Assembly (NCBI GenBank): GCA_013359135.1
Contig: JABWCN010000047.1
Location: 1 to 33,044 of the forward strand
Origin: Pseudobdellovibrionaceae bacterium
GTDB lineage: Bacteria; Bdellovibrionota; Bdellovibrionia; Bdellovibrionales; Bdellovibrionaceae
Length of the DNA: 33,044 nt
Direction of reading: 5' to 3'
In this document: positions 17,097 through 24,500 of the stretch, in pieces
How the letters are laid out: every line of letters starts with the position of its first letter
Position numbering within the stretch: the stretch's first letter is position 1
The notes under the pieces: generated by a model
Seen by the model: the letters and a program-made list of their open reading frames with translations, nothing else
What the model was told of the DNA's origin: nothing
Database searches by the model: none
Position numbers and translations under genes: made by a program

Positions 17097-17904
17097 ATGC
17101 AAAAAACCAGTTTTAAAAAAAGAGAATTACTTGTGCTATTCATTTTTTTTTTGTAACCTCCTTATCAGTTGTACCAAAAATGTAAAAAAAGAATCAACAG
17201 ATGAATCTATTGTAGAGCCTCCAACTCATGCTTTTTTAGATATCAATGTCTATCTTCAGGCTGCAATATCGGGAACTAATACAGAAATGAGCACTGGGCT
17301 TACCGGTGTTATACCCACCAATGATCCTTATGGAGTTGGAGTTACTTGTCCCGATATTAATACAATTCCTGATGTTGTTGATTGGATTAAGGTAGAGTTG
17401 TGGAGAGCAGAAATTCCAAAAGAGAAGTTGTACTCATTTTCCGCATTGTTATTAAAAAATGGTAAAATTGTCGATATTGATGGAAAAAGTTTTTTAAAAC
17501 ATGCTCAAGAAGGAAATTATCACATTGTTGTTAAACACCGAAATCACATGGCAATTATGTCTGCGGAAGTATCACTGAAAATTGGATCTACAACTTCGGT
17601 AGATTTTACTCAAAATGCCACTGCCGCCATTGGAGGAAACTCACCTCTCTATCACTTAACAAACGGATTCTATGGAATGCACTATGGAGAGTTCAATCAT
17701 GACTGTGATATAAGTAACACTGACGGACAGGAGGCTTGGGATGCCATCACAAGTCATGGTTTTACTCCAGGCTATTTTAACGATGACTTTAATATGGATA
17801 AGGTCGTCAACGTCAACGATACCTATGTTTACAGTTCAAATGATCCAGACTATAAAGCTAGTTTATATGGCTGGCCAGCTGGATCCTGTACACCTTATAA
17901 ATAA
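17097..17904 (+). CDS. Lipoprotein with dockerin-like C-terminus, signal peptide out of frame at a T10 tract
   Basis: GGGAG seven bases before ATG 17097 marks a strong start, giving MQKTSFKKRELLVLFIFF, but this frame stops at a TAA (17154-17156). The rest, from the lipobox LLISC onward, is in another frame open from TTG 17131 to 17904 (257 aa). Removing one T from the T10 run at 17143-17152 would join a complete lipoprotein signal peptide to the body. The body contains VVDWIKVELWRAE, SALLLKNGKIVDIDG and GNYHIVVKHRNHMAIMSAEV, a domain pattern common in Bacteroidota surface proteins. It ends in Ca2+-loop-like units (DISNTDGQEAWD, then FNDDFNMDKVVNVNDTYVY) resembling a dockerin pair. The function is unknown. 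Phase variation, polymerase slippage or a sequencing error could each explain the frame. Confidence 0.7.
17143..17152 (+). repeat. T10 homopolymer in the lipoprotein signal-peptide region
   Basis: Ten consecutive T bases lie between the well-placed ATG (17097) and the lipobox. A nine-T version would put both in one frame. This is the usual position and type of a contingency tract, though homopolymers are also frequent sequencing errors. Confidence 0.85.
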
Positions 17905-17939
17905 GACTGAAACAGATCCAGTGACCAACTGACAAATAG

Positions 17940-18299
17940 CTATAAGTGATGACGTTGAATTCTTTGTGCTGTTGGTATCGAAATTCCTGAAAAAACCACG
18001 ACGACAGCTCCTGCGATAACTGAATTCATAAGAAGATTTTTATCTATTGAAAAGCCAAGCGCCCAAGGTGAAAGCATCATCCAAACTCCTAAAATCAAAT
18101 TCACCCATTCCTCCCAGGGTTTTAAATCTTGCAAGGCAAGACCTGCAGAAATAGCTATAACAAGCCCTACAATCCAAAAATTCCAATTGGCAATAGAGGC
18201 AAGCTCTGGAGTTAAACTATTCATTACAAACCAAGGTGTCACAAAAAACCAAACCCCAATAATTAAATTCGTCCAATTCTCCCATGTAGCTTTGTTCAT
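17940..18299 (-). CDS. SPW-repeat membrane protein
   Basis: The protein has 119 aa, with AGGAG upstream of the ATG. It contains two copies of the SPW repeat (PF03779 type). The first, WENWTNLIIGVWFFVTPWF, is near the N-terminus, and the second, WEEWVNLILGVWMMLSPWAL, is in the middle. Each begins a two-helix hydrophobic unit, giving about four membrane segments. SPW proteins are small integral membrane proteins of unknown function, found widely in bacteria. The gene is convergent with the lipoprotein gene and preceded by a 202-base gap, so it is probably transcribed alone. Confidence 0.88.
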   Translation of the reverse strand: MNKATWENWTNLIIGVWFFVTPWFVMNSLTPELASIANWNFWIVGLVIAISAGLALQDLKPWEEWVNLILGVWMMLSPWALGFSIDKNLLMNSVIAGAVVVVFSGISIPTAQRIQRHHL

Positions 18300-18397
18300 A
18301 AAATTTCTCCTGCTAAAGATTACGATTCACAGATTTAAACTTGCATCACTGATGCCATTATGTACGCAAGGCTGGAAGTGCTGAGATTGCTTAAGGG

Positions 18398-18416
18398 AAA
18401 AAATGTCTCATTTTTT
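18398..18416. terminator. Small AT hairpin with T/A run, possible weak terminator
   Basis: AAAAAATG, TCT and CATTTTTT form an 8-bp perfect stem. It lies in the gap after the minus-strand ParA-partner gene and before the SPW gene. The stem has only one G:C pair, so it would be weak. The rest of the gap (18300-18501) shows nothing I can name. Confidence 0.25.
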
Positions 18417-18501
18417 GTGGTATATATCCTCATTAAAGTGATAGTGAAATAATTGAAAAAAACTAGTTTGTATAAAATATAGCTAAAGGAATGAATTCAG
18501 A

Positions 18502-18999
18502 CTACAAATCTTCTAGAAGATTTTTTATTTGCTCGACAAAATAGGGCTCACAAAGAGATTTCGATAAGTTTACTTTGATCTCTCGAGTTTGTTTTCGTTC
18601 TTTTGTTGTTTGACTTTTTCGAGGGGACTTTTTTTCTCCCTTGATAATACTTTCTGAGCTTACAAAGCAGGGTTCCCATTTCTCACTTAGGTGATTTCCT
18701 GAGAAAATTTCGTAGACCTTTGAAACGTAAAGTAATTCAGTCGATGATTCTATTATGAAGCGGCCTTTAACTTGTTGTTGATGCTTTAGCAAAATAGTAG
18801 TATGATATTTGACAGATTTTTTCGTCACAATCGGAGTCATGCTAAATCTTTGTGGTATGTCCATTTGATTTGTGACTTCCAAATAAAGAGCTTCATCATT
18901 TCGTAAGAAAATCTGAGTGAGCTCGATATTAGTAATTGATTTATCACCAATAGGTTTTGTTGAGTCTAAGAACAAGGGGTTAATTGTACTCAAGCCCAC
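18502..18999 (-). CDS. Unknown protein coupled to ParA
   Basis: The protein has 165 aa, starting at a GTG whose codon lies inside the end of the parA-like gene (10-base overlap), so the two are translationally coupled. TTG 18993 is an alternative start. I do not recognise a family. Residues about 20-105 look like a beta-rich domain (YLEVTNQMDIPQRFSMTPIV, then RFIIESSTELLYVSKVYEIF). A strongly basic linker follows (about 120-142, KKSPRKSQTTKERKQTREIK), then a short helical tail. There is no ParB-like helix-turn-helix and no ParB nuclease motif. The basic segment could bind DNA or stimulate the ATPase as the N-terminal tails of ParA partners do, which is inference from position. Confidence 0.7.
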   Translation of the reverse strand: MGLSTINPLFLDSTKPIGDKSITNIELTQIFLRNDEALYLEVTNQMDIPQRFSMTPIVTKKSVKYHTTILLKHQQQVKGRFIIESSTELLYVSKVYEIFSGNHLSEKWEPCFVSSESIIKGEKKSPRKSQTTKERKQTREIKVNLSKSLCEPYFVEQIKNLLEDL

Positions 19000-19739
19000 A
19001 TTTCCATAGCCAAATTAGCTAAAGCAAGTCCTGCTGGATTTTTTGGAGAAAACTTTCTCATAGGTAAATGTTTGTGATGAGCCTCTTCGACGACGATCGA
19101 GTCTGGAATATAGTTGTTAAAAACAGGGATACTGTAGTTAGACCGTAGATCTTGAATTACCTGTTCAACAATACGTCGATTCCTATACTTTGAAATTATA
19201 ATTCCGCGTACGTTTATTTTATGTCCTAGTCCTGTGTGAATATTTTTGAGTGTCTCTAGTATGAGTTCTATGCCTTTCAAAGAAAAATATTCAGGACAAA
19301 CCGGAATAACTATATCTTTAGATGCAATTAATGCATTTACAGTGAGGAGTCCCAAAGAAGGAGAACAATCAATAATAACAATATCGTAGTTGTCTTTAAC
19401 TTCAGCAAGACCTCTCTTAAGGATACTCTCTCTACCAAATTTTGAAGATAAAATGATTTCAATTCCGCTTAACATGATCTCAGAAGGAATAACATCAATT
19501 CCAAAAGATTCAGAGTGTACTACAGCTTCTTTGGCTTCAATTTCAGAGGTTAGAACATCATAGATCGTATTTTCAAATTCATTGTCACCGAAAATGGCTC
19601 TTGTCGCAGAAGCTTGAGGGTCTAGGTCTATCAAAAGAATTTTTTTACCTAATTGAGACCACTGTGCTGCTACATTAATGGCTGTTGTTGTTTTGGCAAC
19701 TCCACCTTTTTGATTGATAAATGATACAATGTTACTCAT
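18990..19739 (-). CDS. ParA/Soj-family ATPase
   Basis: The protein has 249 aa, with GAGG upstream of the ATG. It has the deviant Walker A KGGVAKTT (residues 11-18, both signature lysines present), Walker A' LLIDLDPQASAT and Walker B IVIIDCSPSLGLL. This is the compact Soj type without an N-terminal helix-turn-helix. It should dimerise with ATP, bind DNA nonspecifically and move a cargo. The cargo is normally set by a partner protein encoded next to it. Here the partner is not ParB but an unknown basic protein. No parS-like 16-mer was seen. Chromosomal orphan ParAs can place chemotaxis arrays, flagella or other complexes, and a plasmid origin is not supported by any neighbouring gene. Confidence 0.92.
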   Translation of the reverse strand: MSNIVSFINQKGGVAKTTTAINVAAQWSQLGKKILLIDLDPQASATRAIFGDNEFENTIYDVLTSEIEAKEAVVHSESFGIDVIPSEIMLSGIEIILSSKFGRESILKRGLAEVKDNYDIVIIDCSPSLGLLTVNALIASKDIVIPVCPEYFSLKGIELILETLKNIHTGLGHKINVRGIIISKYRNRRIVEQVIQDLRSNYSIPVFNNYIPDSIVVEEAHHKHLPMRKFSPKNPAGLALANLAMEMWA

Positions 19740-19972
19740 GTTGATATCCTCTCTGCTAAAATTATTAACACACTCTACCTTAGGCTAGCTTTTTTGTTAT
19801 TAAAGGAGAAGCGCGAGTGAAAACATTGCAGTCAATTCAGGACTAAGGTCTAGTTGTCGCTGTGTATGAAGATTCCTAAGTTTTTCCTTATCAAAAGTAC
19901 AGAAATTATACAAAAAAGCAAAATCTATTTAGTAAGAATCAAAATGAGGCGATGTAAGAACAGGCAATAATC

Positions 19973-21187
19973 ATGATCATAAAAAAGTGTTTCATATTAG
20001 TTACTTTGATTTCTCTTTGTTTCAGTCCCAACATTTTGGGTTCAGAATATTATTATATTATGAAACCAGGTGAAAGCTTGTCACGATTACTCTATAAAAA
20101 TGATATCAAGCCTATTTATCACAAGTGGGGATCACTAAGAGCTCTTGAAGAATACAACATTAAAACTATATTTAACTCTGATTATGTTTTAGCAGGACAG
20201 AAAGTTTTTTTCCCAACTGTTATTGTCAGATTTCTTAAAAAAAATAACGCTATTTTGATTTCTAAAAATAATGAAATTTTTTTTAAGAATAAAACAGATA
20301 CAAATTTAAGACTTCCAGCTCATCAAAATTCTGAAGTACAGAATCCATTGCAAGAAAACCCCTTACTTGTTGAAATCACAAAAAGCGATGATTCTTCAGA
20401 AAACTCAAATTCAGTAGATGAAAAAAATATATCTACTGAAAATTCTAAAAAAGTAGTTATAAATTTAAATGAAACAAAAAGTTCTCAAGTAGAAAATTTT
20501 AAACCTAAACCAGTTATTGCTGAAACTGAAAAAGAACAAAGTAATCTTTCAATTGCTATTGGAAGTGGATATTCACGAATCGACTCCATAATGAACTCTG
20601 GAAAAGCGGTTTTACTTTCTAAACCAACCTCAAATATTAAGTTAGATTGGGAACAGCTTTGGAGTAAAGACTTTCATACTTCAATTAGCTGGGGTTATGA
20701 ATCTATTCCATTTCAGTCAGCTAATGTAGGAAGTATTTATAATAATAGACAAAACCTAACTCATTTTGAGTTAGGTCTGTCTTCTTTGTTTTTTAACAAA
20801 CTTTGGTTCGGTTTATATTTTGGACAAAAAGAGAATGTCTTCATTACTTCAAATATCCAAAGCACTGCAACTCTTGAAAGCATTGCTAATGGGTATACTA
20901 GATTATCTCTAAATTCTGAGTTAATCAGAAGGAAAAAATTAAGTTTTTTTGTAGGTGTTGACGTTTCTAGTTTAGCAGCAAACTCGATGGAGTCATATGA
21001 TGTTAAATCAGGAACTTCTATTTCTGGGCAACTTACTATTAAACAACAATTCCGAAAATTTAGTTTCTTTATGACTGGTGAGTATCAGACAACTAACCAA
21101 AATACATCGATTACATCACAATCTGGTCGCGATATTAAATCATATTTAGGCATTTCAATGCCACTTGGAGGTGGTGTTGATGATTAA
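19973..21187 (+). CDS. Exported LysM-like protein with beta-barrel-like C-terminus
   Basis: The protein has 404 aa. MIIKKCFILVTLISLCFSPN and the following NILGSEY form a signal peptide. Residues about 26-82 resemble a LysM peptidoglycan-binding unit: YYIMKPGESLSRLLYKND at the start and YVLAGQKVFFP at the end, though longer and more divergent than consensus. A polar Asn/Ser/Lys linker follows (about 100-185). From about 190 to 404 alternating hydrophobic strands (for example LWFGLYFGQKENV and FFVGVDVSSLAAN) suggest an outer-membrane beta barrel, but the last residue is not the usual aromatic. It is the first gene of a likely operon with a small lipoprotein and the giant fibre. I infer that it links the fibre assembly to the cell wall or outer membrane. 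The ribosome binding site is weak. Confidence 0.72.
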   Translation: MIIKKCFILVTLISLCFSPNILGSEYYYIMKPGESLSRLLYKNDIKPIYHKWGSLRALEEYNIKTIFNSDYVLAGQKVFFPTVIVRFLKKNNAILISKNNEIFFKNKTDTNLRLPAHQNSEVQNPLQENPLLVEITKSDDSSENSNSVDEKNISTENSKKVVINLNETKSSQVENFKPKPVIAETEKEQSNLSIAIGSGYSRIDSIMNSGKAVLLSKPTSNIKLDWEQLWSKDFHTSISWGYESIPFQSANVGSIYNNRQNLTHFELGLSSLFFNKLWFGLYFGQKENVFITSNIQSTATLESIANGYTRLSLNSELIRRKKLSFFVGVDVSSLAANSMESYDVKSGTSISGQLTIKQQFRKFSFFMTGEYQTTNQNTSITSQSGRDIKSYLGISMPLGGGVDD

Positions 21188-21479
21188 TTTAAAAAAGTTT
21201 TTGGTTTTAATCACAACTCTTAAACTACTAACTTCATGTTCTAATCCTCTTGGTTCAGGAGAATCGCATGTTGATCCAAATTACGGAGGGAATGAAAAAA
21301 AACTTCCTGCCCCAACTCAATTTCAGCCTGTAGCAGGAAGTAAATTATCTCAAACCTCTATGACAGGAACAAAAGTCGTTGATGTGACTGTGGGCTCTAC
21401 GACTGGAACTTTGAAATTAAAGACCACAAAAAATAGAACAACGTATTTAAGTGTACAAGGACAAATTTTATCCAATTAA
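21180..21479 (+). CDS. Small lipoprotein in the fibre operon
   Basis: The protein has 99 aa. GGAGG eight bases before the ATG at 21180 decides the start. The gene overlaps the end of the LysM/barrel gene by eight bases. The signal peptide MINLKKFLVLITTLKLLTSC ends in a lipobox (LTSC). The mature part of about 80 residues is rich in Gly, Thr, Ser and Lys, with a possible short beta-hairpin (KVVDVTVGSTTGTLKLK). No family is recognised. It is followed 43 bases later by the fibre gene, so it may be an assembly or anchoring factor for the fibre, like small lipoproteins in other surface appendage operons (inference). Confidence 0.75.
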   Translation: MINLKKFLVLITTLKLLTSCSNPLGSGESHVDPNYGGNEKKLPAPTQFQPVAGSKLSQTSMTGTKVVDVTVGSTTGTLKLKTTKNRTTYLSVQGQILSN

Positions 21480-21522
21480 TTAGGTATTATAAATTTAAAA
21501 CACTGAGGAAATTTAAGGAAGT

Positions 21523-24500
21523 ATGAACCAGATCTCGAAAAAACTTAATCTTATTAAAAAAGATATTCTTTTAAGGAAGTACTTAAAAAAATTTTTGATT
21601 TTGATAGTGTTTTGTTATCTGGATGCTTTGGGGGGACAGAGTTTTACTGTTCAAGGGCGAATATTAAATACCGATGGCACCCCAGTCAATGGGAGCTCAG
21701 TTCAATTCAAGGTGCAAATACGTAGTCCTGGATCAGAAAATTGCCTGCTTTATGAGGAAACTCAAAGTCTGGATCTGTCTCAAACGCAAGGTTCTTTTGC
21801 TTTAACTATAGGACAAGGTAGTCGTGCGAGTACAAGTGTTGACGGCGGGAATGCTTTAAATAGTATTTTTTCAAACTCAAAAGTCATTTCTTTATCTTCA
21901 GCCAGTGGGGCTTGTTCTGGTACAACTACTTATACCCCAGCTAAAAGTGATATTCGCAATCTGATTTTAACATATAATGATGGTTCTGGTTGGGACAGTA
22001 TTCCAACAATTCCTCTTTCTTGGGTGCCACAGGCTATGTATGCACAAGATAGTGAAAAGCTTGGTGGTGTTAGTAGCTCACAGTTTTTAAGTGTTGCCAG
22101 TGGAACTACGCCAACAACTTTGTCTGCTGCAGATTACACCAATCTTATGACCTTACTTGCTGGGACTAACACGAACTATATAGCTAAAACTTCCTTACCA
22201 ACTTGCCCCAGTAGTGAGTATTTAACAACAGACCCTTCTGGTAACTTAGTTTGTGCCGGTATTAGTGGCGCTTCTGGTGGAACGGTAATCGGTGTCAGTT
22301 CGGCAAATGCTTATTTAAGTGTTAGCGCCTCAAGCACCACCCCTGTTGTTACCCTAAACGTTGGAACCACCGCAAACACGGTGGCTGCTGGTAATGACAC
22401 ACGCCTTGTTGGAGCTTTGCAGTCAGGGTCGAGTGCTGGTGGGGATTTAACAGGAACCTATCCCAATCCTACTTTGGCAGCCAATGCTGTCACCACAGCC
22501 AAGATCAATGATCAAGCTGTTACGGCTGCAAAAATCGCAAATACAACTATTACTGATGCACAAGTATCAACAACAGCAGCAATCAGTGATACAAAACTTG
22601 CAACTATTTCCACAGCAGGCAAGGTGTCAGGTAGCGCCCTCACAAGTGGGACCATCGGTGGCAGCACGGCCATCAATACTTCGGGCAACATCACTAGTTC
22701 TGGAACCATACAAGGGTCTACAGTTTCTGCAACACATGCAACAGCAAGAGATTTGCAGTTATATGATTCCGGTTCAAACAAAGTGACCCTGCAAAGCCCA
22801 ACAACTTTAGCAGCAAATTATAGCATGACTTTGCCAGCATCACTTCCAGGAGCTAGTGGTTATGTTTTATCATCTGATATATCAGGAGTGCTCACGTGGA
22901 TTGCTCCGAGTACGGGATCAGTGACAAGTGTATCAGCAACAGCACCAATCAGCTCAACAGGTGGAGTGACACCAGTTATTTCTATAACTCAAGCAACAAC
23001 TTCAACGAATGGATATTTGTCCTCAACGGATTGGAACACTTTTAACAACAAACAAACGAACACTTTGACTACAGGAAAAATGTGGATCGGCAATGGTTCA
23101 AGTGCTGCTACGGAATTTAGTCCCAGTGGGGATGTCAGTATGAATTCCAGTGGAAGTTTTTCTGTTAACAGCATCAAAGGCACAGCCGTTTCTTCAACCA
23201 CTCCTTCTATTGCTGGCCAAGTTTTAAGGTACGATGGAACGTCCTCTTGGGCGCCTGGTTTTTTAAGTTTAGCTGATATTAGATCTACGGTGACCCCTGG
23301 AAATACCATGTTCCCTGCGACAGCTTGCAGTTCAAGTCAAACTCTGACTTGGTCATCACTTACCGACACTATGACCTGCGCTAATATTACTGTGGATGCC
23401 AGTGCCCTTAGCACAGGAACCATCAATGCTGCAAGACTGCCTGCAAGCGTTGCTCTTAATGGAGGCAATGCTTTTGGAAGTAATAGTTCCATTGGTAACA
23501 CAGATAATTACAACTTAAATTTTCTAACGAACAACACAACGCGAATGACTATTGATAGTAGTGGAAATGTTGGGGTTGGTACGACAGCTCCGAGTGCAAA
23601 ATTTTCAGTTGTCGGTAATTCAACGATAGGTGGGAATGTTGCTCCTGGTTCAAATACATCATTGTTAGTCACTGATAATGCAGCTTTAGCTGCATCTGAA
23701 AATTTAGCATTGATTCGAGCCTATAATAATACACCCAATGCAAATGCTAATTTGCTTTTAGTTGGAACCTCTGGTGGCACGGGAAGTGGTTGGGAGAGAT
23801 TTGTTGTAAAGTCTTCTGGAAGTGTAGGTATAGGTACGACTTCTCCAAATTCGAAATTGGAGATATCATCACTTTTAGATCCAATGAGTTCTATTGGAAC
23901 AATTACAAATTATAATTTCATTTTGAAAAATAATTCAGATACGAATGGTTCAAGTACTGGAATTGCTTTTGGTGTTTCTAGTGGTAATACAATCGGTGCC
24001 TCAATCTATCATATAAGACAAGGGGCAAATAGTTATGGGGATTTGGCAATTGCGACAAAAAACTCATCGGGAACGATGAACGAATCATTAAGAGTTCAAA
24101 GTGGTGGAAACGTTGGTATTGGAACCACAGCTCCAGCCTCCAAGCTACATGTGGGTGTGGCACCAACAGCCACGGCTAACTATCCACTTTTTGCCTTAGG
24201 CTCTGGGGCTTTTGATGGCAGTACTACAGGGTATTTCGTTGGAAACACTAATGGAACAGTACTTGGTGCCAACACCGCAAGTACTTACACCGGAGATTTA
24301 TTAAATTTTGAAATCGCTGGAGTTTCTAAATTCAAAGTGGATTACCAAGGCAATATCACATCTAGTGGCACTACCAATTTATCTGGAACAACAACGACAT
24401 CTGGTAATTTTTCACAAACTGGATCTGCGACTTTTTCCACAGGTACAGGTGCTGTCTCTCTTAATGGTGCGACCACAGTTGCGGCTAATCAAAACTTAAC

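Noticed and set aside
17131-17904. TTG at 17131 as the simple start of the lipoprotein
   Set aside because: Its leader (MCYSFFFCNLL) lacks a basic n-region and has only a weak AGAGA upstream. ATG 17097 has a strong site and a proper signal peptide in a neighbouring frame.
19802-19846. AAAGGAG followed at good spacing by a 9-codon open frame (GTG...TAA) before the LysM/barrel gene
   Set aside because: Too short to support as a gene. No attenuator-like hairpin follows it and it ends over 120 bases before the next start.
19740-19972. parS-like centromere or plasmid origin between parA and the fibre operon
   Set aside because: No 16-bp parS-type palindrome, iterons or replication gene are visible.
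22484-22786. Long shadow frames on both strands inside the fibre gene
   Set aside because: They arise from the repetitive Thr/Ser/Ala-rich coding sequence and show Gln/Leu or Val/Ala bias without family features.
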